Of a stretch of 64,000 bases of DNA, positions 24,068 through 33,339 are shown in pieces (within the stretch, counting starts at the first letter, position 1; each line of letters opens with the position of its first letter). The DNA is taken from the NCBI RefSeq assembly GCF_042676385.1, contig NZ_JBHTHA010000048.1, forward strand, positions 62,001-126,000. Direction: 5' to 3'. The DNA is from Paenibacillus_E sp042676385. GTDB taxonomy: Bacteria; Bacillota; Bacilli; Paenibacillales; NBRC-103111. A model generated the notes under the pieces. It had not been told where the DNA came from. It made no database searches and worked only from the letters and a program-made list of their open reading frames with translations. The translations under genes were made by a program, and so were the position numbers.

Positions 24068-24634
24068 CTATACATTTACCTCCATTGCACTTGCAAGTTC
24101 AACGAGCTTATTTGTCGTTTTCCAATTGCGCACAGTTGATGGAACATCCAGCTTATGAAGGTTGTTCGCAAGTTTAGAATCGCGGACACTACGATGGAAT
24201 AAAAGAAAGACCTCCTTGCCCACAATCCGATAATGTTCGTCTTTACTTCTGTAAGCTTCCAACCGTTCAACCTTTTCCTGCGAAGGCTCCTCAAGCATGA
24301 AGGAGACATAAAGGCTCTCGCCTTCATTCGATGCCTCCGCTTCGGAAATGGTTTCCTCCGAGAACGGGCAATTCGCGGTTACCCTTTTCAACTCGTCAGA
24401 GGTTCTTAATATAACAGGTACTGGGAAGCCATACTCCACCTCGATCTCCTGTTCGAGACGCTTGCGAAGCGGCTCTTCCTCCTCATCCGATACGAACAGG
24501 ACATTACCGCTTTGAATATACGTTTGAACCCGGCTTAGGCCCATTGTTTCAAATATGCGCTTCAAATCAGCCATCTTGATCTTATGCTTGCCACCAACGT
24601 TAATCCCTCGCAACAGCGCGATATAGATCGTCAT
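24068..24634 (-). CDS. DUF1697 protein
   Basis: 188 residues with the unmistakable family start YIALLRGINVGGKHKIKMADLKRIFETMG and YIQSGNVLF. DUF1697 proteins fold as ferredoxin-like domains and have no established function. No membrane segment. Weak ribosome site (GGGAT). It is convergent with the SAM-protein gene, and its ATG lies about 120 bp from the terminator of the arabinan operon. Confidence 0.88.
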   Translation of the reverse strand: MTIYIALLRGINVGGKHKIKMADLKRIFETMGLSRVQTYIQSGNVLFVSDEEEEPLRKRLEQEIEVEYGFPVPVILRTSDELKRVTANCPFSEETISEAEASNEGESLYVSFMLEEPSQEKVERLEAYRSKDEHYRIVGKEVFLLFHRSVRDSKLANNLHKLDVPSTVRNWKTTNKLVELASAMEVNV

Positions 24635-24753
24635 CTATCCCACAACCTTTTTTTTGAAATTGTAACTTCCACAACCAATATCCATACTTTACCATGGAAA
24701 CAACGCTTCTGCACGTGGCCCGCCTATTCGCAAACGTTCTGTTCCGGTCAACT

Positions 24754-24790
24754 AAAAAACAGCACCCTCGACATCAAGCCGGGAATGCTG
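24754..24790 (-). terminator. Intrinsic terminator of the arabinan operon
   Basis: Read on the minus strand, CAGCATTCCC (24781-24790) pairs with GGGTGCTG (24760-24767) with a 2-nt bulge, followed by six T (24754-24759). It starts 16 nt after the stop of the last arabinan gene. Confidence 0.65.
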
Positions 24791-24805
24791 CTTCGTTTTA
24801 TGCAG

Positions 24806-25789
24806 TTACACCGGTTCTCCATCAGCAACAGGGATGCCAAAATTCGGCGTTCCGTCTTCGTGCCAGCCCAGACGCTGCGCACGCATGTGACGGTTCGGAT
24901 CATACAGCGGATCGCCTACGATTTCCTTGTAATTCCGGGCATGGTAGATCAAGATATCCTCACTACCGTCCCGCGAAACAGTAAAACTGTTATGCCCGGG
25001 GCCATACTGTCCGTTTGTTTCATTCGTTGTGAACACGGGCGACTGGCTTTTGCTCCATGAGTTCGGGTCCAGCAAATCGCTGTCCGCCGATGCGGTCAGC
25101 AGCCCCATCGCATAGTTGTAGTCGGTCGCACTGGCCGAGTAGCTGATGAAGATTTTGCCGTTCTTTTTGAGCACGGCTGCACCTTCATTCACGTGAAAAC
25201 CTATGATTTCCCAGTCATATTCAGGCTTTGCGATCATGACCTGCTGTCCGCGAATCGTCCAAGGATTCTCAAGCGGAGCGATGTACAGGTTGGAGTTGCC
25301 GTAAATGGCCGGGTCCTTTTGCGCCCATACGAGATAGTGGACGCCACGATGCTCGAATTGGGTCGCATCTAGGGAGAACGATTCCCAATTCGTGCGAAGC
25401 TGGCCCTTTTCCAACCATTCACCCTCTAGCGGATTCTCCGAGGCATTTTCAAGCACGAACATACGGTGATCAAACAGGCCGTTATTCGTTTCTGTCGTCC
25501 GTGCCGCTGCAAAATAGATATACCATTTGCCAGCGATATAATGAATCTCCGGCGCCCAGATGTTGGCGCTCATGAGTCCCGTCGCGTATTTGCGCCATAC
25601 TGTAACTGAGTCGGCAGCGGCAAGTTCTTGGATGCCCCGTGCTCTGCGCACCTCGATCCGGTCATAGTCGGGTACGGACGCAGTGAAATAGTAGTACCCG
25701 TCAGTGTGCTTATATACCCACGGATCGGCCCGCTGCTCAATGACCGGATTGACGAAAGTTTCGCGCACCAATTTCTCTGATGAATGCAT
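24806..25789 (-). CDS. GH43 family glycosidase, probable alpha-L-arabinofuranosidase
   Basis: 327 residues with a five-bladed beta-propeller. GH43 catalytic residues are visible: Asp in RADPWVY (about 22-24), the pKa-modulating Asp in FSLDATQF and the general acid Glu in VNEGAAVL. No signal peptide, so it probably acts in the cytoplasm on imported arabino-oligosaccharides. It is the last gene of the arabinan operon, 21 bp after the secreted arabinanase. GAGAGGG precedes the ATG. Exact linkage specificity is inferred from context. Confidence 0.88.
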   Translation of the reverse strand: MHSSEKLVRETFVNPVIEQRADPWVYKHTDGYYYFTASVPDYDRIEVRRARGIQELAAADSVTVWRKYATGLMSANIWAPEIHYIAGKWYIYFAAARTTETNNGLFDHRMFVLENASENPLEGEWLEKGQLRTNWESFSLDATQFEHRGVHYLVWAQKDPAIYGNSNLYIAPLENPWTIRGQQVMIAKPEYDWEIIGFHVNEGAAVLKKNGKIFISYSASATDYNYAMGLLTASADSDLLDPNSWSKSQSPVFTTNETNGQYGPGHNSFTVSRDGSEDILIYHARNYKEIVGDPLYDPNRHMRAQRLGWHEDGTPNFGIPVADGEPV

Positions 25790-25810
25790 GTAGGTTCCCT
25801 CTCTTTATAT

Positions 25811-27265
25811 CTATTTCTTGTCACTTATCTGTTTGCCCCATACGGCTGTTCCACTCCGATCCAGCCCGGTAAATACAAGCGCAGGACGTTGTAATTCCCA
25901 GTCCCAGGAGGGGAGGAGCAATAGCTCTTCGGTCCGTCCTGCCGCTTCACCTTCATGCCACGTGAGCGTCATCGTATGGTCGCCGTCAAACGACCAAGTT
26001 CCGCTCCCAGGCTCACCCTCCGCCTTGCCGTTCGAGAACAGCGTCAGCGGCTTCGCCTTCACGCGACCATTCGTGGCCTTCTCGTGATAGATACGCTCCC
26101 ACGTGCCGGCGATGGACGCCTTGGGGATCGGCTGCACCTTCTCGCCGGCATAGCGTTCCGGCGAAACGACCGGCCAGCCGTCCTTCGTCCAAAGCATCTG
26201 CCGGACGTGCAGGTAGGGCCACGACGTGCGCGTCTCGCCCCGCGCGTGATGAACCATGTACGTGCTGCCGCCATCCTGCAGCACGGAATTATGCCCCGGC
26301 GCGATCCAGCCCTCGCCCTGCGAGAAGCTGTATCCGCCGATCAGCTTATTGCCGATCTCGCCGGCCGGCGCCGAGGTCGGATCATTAAGATCCCGCCCAT
26401 TCATATCGAGGTATGGGCCGGTTATCGCATCCGAACGTCCGACCCGGACGTTGTAATCTTTGAAAAGCGAATCGTACGAGGCGAAGAGGTAGTACTTTTT
26501 CGTCTCTTTGTTGTAAATGATATACGGCCCTTCGATCGCGCCCTCGGCCGTCTTGTGATCCCGGCTTGCGATCTTGCGCCCGAAGCCCTGCTCCTTCAGC
26601 TTCCCTGTCGCAGCGTCAATCGGCGCGATATAGATCCCGCCGAAGAAAGACCCATACGCCATCCAGGGCTGACCGTCCGCATCGCGGACGATATTCGGAT
26701 CGATGGCGTTCGGCTCGTCTCCGCGCTGCGTCTGCACGACAGCGCCCTGATCGGCCCATGGCCCCTCGATCGAAGCGCTCGTGGCCACGCCGATGACTGA
26801 TTGGTTCGTCCCGAACTGCGAGGCCGCATAGTACAGGTAGTACGTGTCTCCGAACTTCGCCACGTCAGGCGCCCACAAGTTCGTCGCTTTCGTCCATGCG
26901 AGCGCCGACTTCGGGATGCCTTCCTTGAACGCATAGCCGACCCAGTCCCAGGCGATCAAGTCCTTCGACTTCCGCACCATGATGCCGGGACGCAGCGTTC
27001 CGGACGCTTTCACATCCGTGGAGAACACGTAATAGATGTCCCTGTCTTTGACAATGGAAGGATCGTGAGCGTTGTTCACGTGCCACTCCTGCTCATTGTC
27101 CGCATTCTTCACATCATACATCGGGTAGTCGATGGGCGCTGAGGGGTACACCGGCTTCGGTACCGCTCGGCTGGTGCATCCCGCCAGCAGCGATCCTATC
27201 AACAAGACGATGCCTAATGTTTTGCCAAGCCTATTCACTTGCCGCCCCGTGTTCCTTAACCCCAT
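25811..27265 (-). CDS. GH43 endo-1,5-alpha-L-arabinanase lipoprotein
   Basis: Up to 484 residues: lipoprotein signal with lipobox LLAGC (Cys about 30), a GH43 propeller (about 60-385) with NAHDPSIV, AIDPNIV and AIEGPYI carrying the catalytic triad, and a C-terminal beta-domain (about 390-480, GTWERIYHE.., GTWSFDGDHTMTLTW) as in large arabinanases. It would cut arabinan at the cell surface for the ABC importer. The ATG at 27265 overlaps the permease TAA by one base; a GTG nine codons later also gives a good lipoprotein signal. GC-rich relative to the flanks. Confidence 0.85.
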   Translation of the reverse strand: MGLRNTGRQVNRLGKTLGIVLLIGSLLAGCTSRAVPKPVYPSAPIDYPMYDVKNADNEQEWHVNNAHDPSIVKDRDIYYVFSTDVKASGTLRPGIMVRKSKDLIAWDWVGYAFKEGIPKSALAWTKATNLWAPDVAKFGDTYYLYYAASQFGTNQSVIGVATSASIEGPWADQGAVVQTQRGDEPNAIDPNIVRDADGQPWMAYGSFFGGIYIAPIDAATGKLKEQGFGRKIASRDHKTAEGAIEGPYIIYNKETKKYYLFASYDSLFKDYNVRVGRSDAITGPYLDMNGRDLNDPTSAPAGEIGNKLIGGYSFSQGEGWIAPGHNSVLQDGGSTYMVHHARGETRTSWPYLHVRQMLWTKDGWPVVSPERYAGEKVQPIPKASIAGTWERIYHEKATNGRVKAKPLTLFSNGKAEGEPGSGTWSFDGDHTMTLTWHEGEAAGRTEELLLLPSWDWELQRPALVFTGLDRSGTAVWGKQISDKK

Positions 27266-28110
27266 TAACCTTTTACCCCACCGACGGTTAACCCTGAGAC
27301 GAAGTAACGCTGGAAGAACACGAACAGGATCAAGATCGGCAGAATGGCCAGCACCGAGCCCGCCACCAGAATGTCGTAATTGTTGCCATACGGCGTGAGC
27401 AGGCTGGACAGCCCAATTGGCAGCGTAAAACTTTCATTTGTTCGCAGTACGATTAACGGCCATAAGAAGTTGTTCCAGCTTCCCATTGCTTGCAAAATCG
27501 TCATCGCACCAAAGGCCGGGGCCATCAGCGGCACCATAATACGGAAGAAGATCCCGTACTCCGAGCATCCGTCGATACGGCCCGCATCGAGAAAATCTTT
27601 CGGCAGATCCGCCGCATATTGGCGGAAGAAAAAAATCGGCAGCGGCGCAACGGCAAAGGGCAGAATGACCCCTGCGATGGTGTTGATCAACTTCAAGCCG
27701 ATTGTAAGTTTGTAAAGAGGAAGCATAATAATCTCCACCGGAATCATCATGACGAGCAGCACCATGGTGAAGATCAGGTTCTTGCCTTTGAAATTATATT
27801 TGGCGAGACCATACCCGACCATAGAGGAGAAAAGCAAGCTGACTACCGTGAAAATCACCGTGATCACGAGGCTGTTTTTGTACCAATTAAAATAGTTTTT
27901 GGCTTCGCCCGACAAGATGAACGTGTAGTTTTTCAAGCTCATCAAATCCCACTGCAGCTTTACATTCAGACCGTAGCGCAGCAGTTCCTTGGATGGCTTT
28001 AGCGATGCTAGAAATAGAGCGTACAAGGGGAAAATCGAGGCAATCGCAAGTACGATAAACAGAAGGAGCATCAGGACGGCCGGCAGCGACCAGGATCCGC
28101 GTTCTTTCAT
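27265..28110 (-). CDS. Carbohydrate ABC transporter permease (AraQ-like)
   Basis: 281 residues, six membrane helices, with the cytoplasmic EAA loop DGCSEYGIFFRIMVPLMAPAFGA typical of MalG/AraQ permeases. It forms the membrane channel with the preceding permease. The nucleotide-binding subunit is not encoded here; Firmicutes usually share one MsmX-type ATPase among such importers. Four bp separate it from the upstream permease gene and its stop overlaps the arabinanase start, so translation is coupled. Confidence 0.9.
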   Translation of the reverse strand: MKERGSWSLPAVLMLLLFIVLAIASIFPLYALFLASLKPSKELLRYGLNVKLQWDLMSLKNYTFILSGEAKNYFNWYKNSLVITVIFTVVSLLFSSMVGYGLAKYNFKGKNLIFTMVLLVMMIPVEIIMLPLYKLTIGLKLINTIAGVILPFAVAPLPIFFFRQYAADLPKDFLDAGRIDGCSEYGIFFRIMVPLMAPAFGAMTILQAMGSWNNFLWPLIVLRTNESFTLPIGLSSLLTPYGNNYDILVAGSVLAILPILILFVFFQRYFVSGLTVGGVKG

Positions 28111-28114
28111 CGAT

Positions 28115-29050
28115 TTACTCCTCCTTTTTGAATAATCCGAAAGATTTTAATTGCACCATATTGACGAGCAGCGTGATCACGAGCAGCGTCAGACCGATCG
28201 CCGAGCCGAAGCCGAGATTGTTCGATTCCAGGCCCTGCTTATAAATGTAGCCGATCATCGTCAGACCGATCTGATTCGGCGAGTTATTGCCGCTAAAGAT
28301 CGTGTAGCTCTCGACGAACATCGAATAGCCGCCATAGATGCTAATCGTCAATACGTAAATCGTCACCGGCTTCAAGAGCGGAAGCGTAATATTACGGAAC
28401 TTCTGCCAGATGCCGGCGCCGTCGATCTCGGCGGATTCATAAAGTTCATTCGGGATGCTTTGCAAAGCCGATAAGAAATACAAGATGTTAATGCCCGTCC
28501 AGCGCCAGGCAGCGAGCAGCACCATAGCGAACATCGCCGTGCCCGAGCTTCTCAGCCATTTCTGGCTCTCCAGCCCAATCATATGCATGAACGAGTTCAA
28601 TAAGGAACCGTCCAGCTCCCCGAAAATCAATCTAAAGATCGTGCCTGCCACAACCACGGACGTTAAGGCCGGAATAAAAAGAGAGGCCCGAAAAAAATTG
28701 CGCGCCTTCATGATTTTCGAATTCAAAAAAACGGCCAGCACCAATGGAATAGGAATCAGGATAAGAAGCGTCCAGAATGTATACTTCGTGTTATTCAGCA
28801 AAGCCTTGTAAAAATCCGGGTTGAACAGCTTTCTATAGTTATCCATACCGATAAAGCGCGTATGATCCGGCAGCACTTCTTGGAAGCTCATGATCACCGT
28901 GCTGACAACGGGATAAGCGAAAAAAATCAAGAATGAAAGGACAAACGGCAATACAAATACGTAGGGCGCAACCTTTTGCGAATAAAGCAGCCCGCCGCCG
29001 GCAGCCCGTTTCTTTGTAACTGTTGTTGCAGCCACTTGTTGAGTTTCCAT
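28115..29050 (-). CDS. Carbohydrate ABC transporter permease (AraP-like)
   Basis: 311 residues with six helices and the EAA loop SAEIDGAGIWQKFRNITLPLLKPV. A basic N-terminal tail of about 25 residues precedes the first helix. I start at the ATG at 29050 because GGAGAGGAGGG lies directly upstream; the frame stays open to 29086. Second gene of the importer operon, after the binding protein (103-bp gap). Substrate inferred to be arabinose oligomers from the two GH43 genes downstream. Confidence 0.9.
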   Translation of the reverse strand: METQQVAATTVTKKRAAGGGLLYSQKVAPYVFVLPFVLSFLIFFAYPVVSTVIMSFQEVLPDHTRFIGMDNYRKLFNPDFYKALLNNTKYTFWTLLILIPIPLVLAVFLNSKIMKARNFFRASLFIPALTSVVVAGTIFRLIFGELDGSLLNSFMHMIGLESQKWLRSSGTAMFAMVLLAAWRWTGINILYFLSALQSIPNELYESAEIDGAGIWQKFRNITLPLLKPVTIYVLTISIYGGYSMFVESYTIFSGNNSPNQIGLTMIGYIYKQGLESNNLGFGSAIGLTLLVITLLVNMVQLKSFGLFKKEE

Positions 29051-29152
29051 CCTAGCCCTCCTCTCCAATACGAAAGCATGAATCACTAGCCTTGCAAATA
29101 GTCTCGCTATTCACAAAGCTAGTGACGGTGCTCTATCTGTCAGTCGTTCGTG

Positions 29153-30463
29153 TTACTTCCGCAATTCGTTCGAAACATCTTTCAGCGTTTGCGCAGCGTC
29201 TTTTCCGTCTTGCAGCACGCTCGGCATGATTTTTGTTTTTACCGCATCCGAAACCACAGGTATCTTCTCGCCTACGTTGACCGGATAGATTTCATTTTTC
29301 ACGGATTCAAGCGTTTTGAAGATATCTTTACCGAAGAATTGAGTGAATTTGTTTTCTTCTTGCAGCTCCGGCGAACTCCATACCTCGATGCGAATCGGGT
29401 CAAAACCAAGCTGCTTCCAGATTTGAATGTTGCCTTCTTTGGAAAGCTTCGCATAGGCGAGGAACTTCATCGCCAAATCTTGATTTTTGGATTGTTTGGT
29501 AACCGCTGTTCCCGTACCGCCCATACCTGCCGAGCGGAATTGGCCTTTTTCCCAAACCGGCATCGGTTTGATGATGATTTTGCCTTTGAGATCCGGCATG
29601 TAGTCGGTGAAACGGCCCATGTACCACATTGGCATCCAGACGGAAGCTGCGCCGCCTTTGTTCATGAAGCCGTAGTACTCTTCGGCATGATGACCGCCGC
29701 CTGGCGCAGGAACCGCCACTTTTTCTTTAATGAGATTTTGCAGGTATTGCAGTGTTTTGGTGTTGATGTCATTATCGAGGATCACTTTGCCGTCTTTATC
29801 CAAGTAATCGGATTTTTGCTGGGAAATGAGCGGCCAGAACGACCATTGGTCGGATGTTTCCAGCGTCGTCATCGGCTTGCCTGTAGCTGCAAGCACTTTT
29901 TTGCCGGCTTCTTCATAATCGGCCCAGGTCACGATGGAATCCGCATTCACGCCCGCTTTATCGAGAATTTCTTTATTGTAGTAAATTACTGCTGCGCCAA
30001 CATGGAAGTCGATGCCGTAATATTTGCCGTCTTTCGCGTAAATATCCACCCTGGATTTCACGATGTTCTTCAATTCCGGCTCAACAATGCTGTTTAGCTC
30101 AGCCAACTGAGGCGTGCCTTTGAGAAAATTGGGGAATTTACTGATCTCAATGTCCGCCAAGTCAGGAGCTCCGGTACCGGATTGCAGAGCAACCAACAGC
30201 TTATTGTGCATATCATCGTATGGCAGTGTATCCGCTTGCAATTCGATCTGTTTATCAGGATTCGCTTTGTTCCACATCTCCGCCATGCTTTGATAGAACT
30301 TGCCATGCAGTTCATTGAATGTCCAAAGAACCAGCTTCGTAGAGGCACCCTTCTTCCCTCCCGAATCCCCTGACCCTCCGCTTGAAGTGCTTGTGCTGCA
30401 CCCCGACAATACCAAGACCATGCTGAGAACCAATACCATTGCTGTGACAATTGCTTTCTTCAT
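29153..30463 (-). CDS. Extracellular sugar-binding lipoprotein (AraN-like)
   Basis: 436 residues: lipoprotein signal with lipobox LVLSGC (Cys about 22), a Ser/Gly linker (STSTSSGGSGDSGGKK) and a family 1 solute-binding fold (LVLWTFNELHGKFYQSMAEMWNKANPDKQ). It captures oligosaccharides at the membrane surface for the two permeases. First gene of the operon; GGGGGAAAGGATC before the ATG and a consensus promoter about 100 bp upstream. Divergent from the probable regulator gene. Confidence 0.9.
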   Translation of the reverse strand: MKKAIVTAMVLVLSMVLVLSGCSTSTSSGGSGDSGGKKGASTKLVLWTFNELHGKFYQSMAEMWNKANPDKQIELQADTLPYDDMHNKLLVALQSGTGAPDLADIEISKFPNFLKGTPQLAELNSIVEPELKNIVKSRVDIYAKDGKYYGIDFHVGAAVIYYNKEILDKAGVNADSIVTWADYEEAGKKVLAATGKPMTTLETSDQWSFWPLISQQKSDYLDKDGKVILDNDINTKTLQYLQNLIKEKVAVPAPGGGHHAEEYYGFMNKGGAASVWMPMWYMGRFTDYMPDLKGKIIIKPMPVWEKGQFRSAGMGGTGTAVTKQSKNQDLAMKFLAYAKLSKEGNIQIWKQLGFDPIRIEVWSSPELQEENKFTQFFGKDIFKTLESVKNEIYPVNVGEKIPVVSDAVKTKIMPSVLQDGKDAAQTLKDVSNELRK

Positions 30464-30563
30464 TGATCCTTTCCCCCTTCAAAAATTGGTATGAATGATT
30501 GCGAGCAATTTCTAATGTTGAAAATGATTTGCTTTAGATAAATCTAAATCATTTTATATTATT

Positions 30564-30592
30564 ATTTTATTTTTGCTTGAAATTTTTGTCAA
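30564..30592 (-). promoter_or_regulatory. Consensus promoter of the arabinan operon
   Basis: On the minus strand TTGACA (30592-30587), a 17-nt spacer and TAAAAT (30569-30564). Transcription would start near 30557, giving a leader of about 95 nt before the binding-protein ATG. The 343-bp divergent gap 30464-30806 is very AT-rich. Confidence 0.75.
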
Positions 30593-30635
30593 GGAAATTT
30601 TTGAATGCGCTTACGTCATTTTCTTTATTATATCT

Positions 30636-30653
30636 GTTTATTTTAAAATAAAC
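30636..30653. promoter_or_regulatory. 18-bp palindrome, candidate operator of the arabinan regulator
   Basis: GTTTATTTTAAAATAAAC is a perfect palindrome located about 45 bp upstream of the operon -35 box. Its right half (TTTAAAATAAAC) recurs at 30780-30791, immediately before the ribosome site of the divergent ArsR-type gene. Two related sites flanking the divergent promoters fit binding by that regulator. Confidence 0.55.
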
Positions 30654-30806
30654 ACCAGGTATATTTCGAATAAACCTGAATAAATTTAACTTTTTATATA
30701 TGAATCCGCTTTCTTTTATGTAATTAACAAATATTGGCTCGGTACTCTTCCTTTATGCCCCCCAATCATTTATAATAAATTTAAAATAAACAAGGGGATA
30801 GGCCAT

Positions 30807-31724
30807 ATGATCTATATCAAAGAGCTCCGCTCTGGTTTAAATATATTTAAAGCATTAAGCTCAGAGATTCGAATTGAAATTCTTGAGCTCTTGGCCAAAA
30901 ACCAAAGCCTGAATCTAAATGATTTGGCGAATAAATTGAATCTCACCAATGGCGCCATTACGATGCATATTAAAAAACTGGAAGAAAGCGGTTTAATCGA
31001 GATCAATACCGCCGTCGGCAAACATGGCATTCAGAAGATTTGCTACCTCAATGAAGAGAAGCTCATGGTGGATCTGCGCAGCAAGGAAATCGATAACCTC
31101 TACGAAGTTAATATGAAAGTGGGCCATTACAGCAACTATCAAGCACTGCCTACCTGCGGTCTTGCGACAAAAGACAGCATTATCGGCGATTTCGACGATC
31201 CCCGCTATTTTGCCGATCCGCAGCGGATCGATTCCCAGATCATCTGGCTGTCGGAAGGCTTTCTCGAATACCGCATTCCGAACTATTTAAAGCCGAATCA
31301 GACTTTCAAAGAAATTCAGTTTTCGATGGAGCTAAGCTCGGAAGCGCCCGGCTACTGTAACAACTATCCTTCCGATATTTATTTTTATATCAATGACCAA
31401 GAGATTGGCTATTGGACAAGTCCGGGCGATTTCGGCGATGCGCGAGGCACGTTCAACCCGGATTGGTGGCCTCCGCACCTTAATCAATACGGGGTGCTCA
31501 AGCTGATCCGTGTGAATGACGAAGGCAGCTTCATCGACGGCTGCCGCATTTCCGACGTCACTTTGTCCGATATCAACCTGGACTATAAGAGTGAGATTAA
31601 TTTCAAAATGGCTGTGGACGATAAATCGAAGAATAAGCGCGGATTAACGATCTATGGCCAGCATTTTGGCAACTACAACCAGGATTTGCTGGCGAGGGTT
31701 CTGTATACCAACCAGGAAGAATAG
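30807..31724 (+). CDS. ArsR-type regulator with large C-terminal domain, probable arabinan-locus regulator
   Basis: 305 residues: a winged helix at about 10-75 (KALSSEIRIEILELLAKNQ, LNLTNGAITMHIKKLEESG) and a C-terminal domain of about 200 residues rich in aromatic and acidic residues (YFYINDQEIGYWTSPGDFGDARGTFNPDWWPPHLNQYG), which looks like a beta-sandwich carbohydrate-binding type. Such HTH-plus-sandwich proteins occur next to plant-polysaccharide loci in Paenibacillus. AGGGGAT precedes the ATG. It is divergent from the arabinan operon and flanked by the palindrome half-site. Confidence 0.78.
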   Translation: MIYIKELRSGLNIFKALSSEIRIEILELLAKNQSLNLNDLANKLNLTNGAITMHIKKLEESGLIEINTAVGKHGIQKICYLNEEKLMVDLRSKEIDNLYEVNMKVGHYSNYQALPTCGLATKDSIIGDFDDPRYFADPQRIDSQIIWLSEGFLEYRIPNYLKPNQTFKEIQFSMELSSEAPGYCNNYPSDIYFYINDQEIGYWTSPGDFGDARGTFNPDWWPPHLNQYGVLKLIRVNDEGSFIDGCRISDVTLSDINLDYKSEINFKMAVDDKSKNKRGLTIYGQHFGNYNQDLLARVLYTNQEE

Positions 31725-31743
31725 CCCACTGATTTCAGATGAA

Positions 31744-31770
31744 AAGAACCTGGCCGATGGCCAGGTTCTT
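31744..31770. terminator. 12-bp perfect-stem terminator
   Basis: AAGAACCTGGCC (31744-31755) and GGCCAGGTTCTT (31759-31770) pair perfectly around GAT. It follows the ArsR-type gene by 20 nt. Part of it (GCCGATGGCCAGGT) recurs at 39645 and 51213. Confidence 0.75.
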
Positions 31771-31796
31771 GTCTTAAAGCCGTATATTTGGCATCG

Positions 31797-32060
31797 AGCT
31801 TGTCTTTGACAATCCTCCGTCTTCTCGTCTGTAAAGATGAAAAATATCGTTTGAGACACGATTCCAACATCCCGCATGTCTGTAACGATAAAAAACACTT
31901 CTCCAGCCTCACTTGGCGTACACAGCTGCTTTTTTTCTCGTCTGTAAAGATGAAAAACATCGTTCGAGACACAACTCCGATATCCCCACATGTCCGTAAC
32001 GATGAAAAACACCTTTGCAGTTGTGTACTTGCTGTTTGTTGTTTCCCGCTTTGCAACTTT
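31797..32060. repeat. Dyad repeat, group 1, two tandem units
   Basis: Dyads at 31829-31855, 31880-31906, 31942-31968 and 31994-32020; successive spacings are 51, 62 and 52 nt. The unit period is 113 nt (TCGTCTGTAAAGATG begins at 31825 and 31938). A 3' tail (CTTGCTGTTTGTTGT..CTTTCA) is shared with the copies at 33449 and 39667. It lies between two convergent genes, about 100 nt from each stop codon. Short overlapping frames here are repeat artefacts. Confidence 0.85.
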
Positions 32061-32121
32061 CAAGATGGCTTGACCTTATACAGGGCAACAGGAATCCAGA
32101 GATTCCGATTGCCCTTTCACT

Positions 32122-32976
32122 TTAGATAGCCGCGGTCGGAGCCTCCCAGCTCAATGCTGTTTCCAGCATGGTCTTCAACTGCTCCGCTCTGTGCAGATCC
32201 GGCTTGGCTTTGAGCATGTTGAATTCATCGCGGATATATTGGATTGCGTCGTCGCGCAAACGCTCCAACTGCTCCCCATTTAAGATGTACAAATACTCCC
32301 GAACGGACTCATACGTGTAATACCAGTCCCTGCTCTCCAGAAATGTAAACGATGCATGTTGATACCAGGTTCTGGCATGAGCTTTCAAGGCGGCTGTGAT
32401 GATATCGTTGTTCCCCGACATGGCGTAAAGTCGATCGGAGGAAATCAGACTCCTGTAATTAATCATATTGCCGGCCGCATGCGTATTCGGAAGCCCATAA
32501 AACTGGATGAGATGATCCAGTATTTCAATATACGCATCCGTTCCGGCACGCTTCGGATTGAACTGGCACCTAACCGCTGCATGTGCGATGTCTTTCAGCA
32601 ACCGGAGAGCTTCTGCCATTCCTTTTTTGTCAACGGAACCTTCAAAAAACAACCCCATCTTGCCCGGACGAATCTCAGCCCGGTCAATCGCATCATGGAG
32701 TTTATCCTCGAATTGCTCCTTACTGTAAGGCGCCCATCGGTCGATATGATTGGCGAGCTCCGCTCTCATGCCAAACTCTCTGCGTATGATGCTGATTAAA
32801 TTAATTCCGCCGCTGCCGTTAACGGCAAGAAATATTTCGTGTAGAAGATTTTCCAGGTTTTTCGCCTTTTTTACGGCATTCATGATCTCAACCGGAACCG
32901 TATAAACGGTCTCCGCTTCTTTTTGTTTGAGTGCGATGATGAGCTGCTCTAAGTCCGAAAGTAAATCTTGCTGCAT
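32122..32976 (-). CDS. Unknown 284-residue protein
   Basis: A soluble, mostly helical protein with no signal peptide or membrane helix. The N terminus is Leu/Glu/Lys-rich and may be coiled (LLSDLEQLIIALKQKEAE). The middle contains HIDRWAPYSKEQFEDKLHDAIDRAE and a Trp/Tyr-rich segment RTWYQHASFTFLESRDWYYTYES. I recognise no domain. I start at the ATG at 32976, since AAGGATGGG lies 5-12 nt upstream. It is 48 bp downstream of another unknown gene on the same strand, so the pair may be an operon. Confidence 0.7.
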   Translation of the reverse strand: MQQDLLSDLEQLIIALKQKEAETVYTVPVEIMNAVKKAKNLENLLHEIFLAVNGSGGINLISIIRREFGMRAELANHIDRWAPYSKEQFEDKLHDAIDRAEIRPGKMGLFFEGSVDKKGMAEALRLLKDIAHAAVRCQFNPKRAGTDAYIEILDHLIQFYGLPNTHAAGNMINYRSLISSDRLYAMSGNNDIITAALKAHARTWYQHASFTFLESRDWYYTYESVREYLYILNGEQLERLRDDAIQYIRDEFNMLKAKPDLHRAEQLKTMLETALSWEAPTAAI

Positions 32977-33024
32977 CCTAACCCATCCTTTCATTCACCG
33001 ATTCTGCAATCAACCCTCTTAAAG

Positions 33025-33339
33025 TTAGTGAAGAAAGGATTCGTTTCTCAGCCAAGCTCCACCTTCATCGGTGCTGCGGTAACACATCGTAGCTGACTGG
33101 AGCGCCCCCTTGGCTGCCTCTTCTATGGAGGAATACCGATTTTCCATGGCAGTAACAGGACCAGCATTGTCTGCTCCCCGGTAATAATGACTGAGCTCAT
33201 AAAAATAAGTGCCGGCTTGATTCTTAAGGATCAGAATCTCGATCGATGTGCCATCGACTCGAGCCTTTAAGTGCCCGACAACCTCATGAACGGCCTCAAT
33301 ATCCGCATGAACATTTTCGAGCTCGGTTAAATTCAACAT
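33025..33339 (-). CDS. Unknown 104-residue protein
   Basis: A small soluble protein (MLNLTELENVHADIEAVHEVVGHLKARVDG at the start, then a segment rich in Tyr and Glu). The alternation SIEILILKNQAGTYFYELSHYY suggests beta-strands. No recognised family. I start at the ATG at 33339, because TGGAGG lies 9 nt upstream; the ATG six codons earlier would overlap it. It probably forms a two-gene unit with the unknown protein downstream. Confidence 0.65.
   Translation of the reverse strand: MLNLTELENVHADIEAVHEVVGHLKARVDGTSIEILILKNQAGTYFYELSHYYRGADNAGPVTAMENRYSSIEEAAKGALQSATMCYRSTDEGGAWLRNESFLH

Noticed and set aside
25955..27142. Plus-strand frames of up to 281 codons opposite the arabinanase
   Set aside because: GC-rich antisense frames with Arg-rich, featureless products; the minus-strand GH43 lipoprotein has catalytic motifs and a signal.
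31644..32063. Two overlapping minus-strand frames of about 130 codons with repeated YRREKKQ / VFFIVTDM segments
   Set aside because: They are translations of the group 1 tandem repeat; the peptide repetition follows the 113-nt DNA period, no ribosome sites are present, and equivalent frames are broken in other copies.
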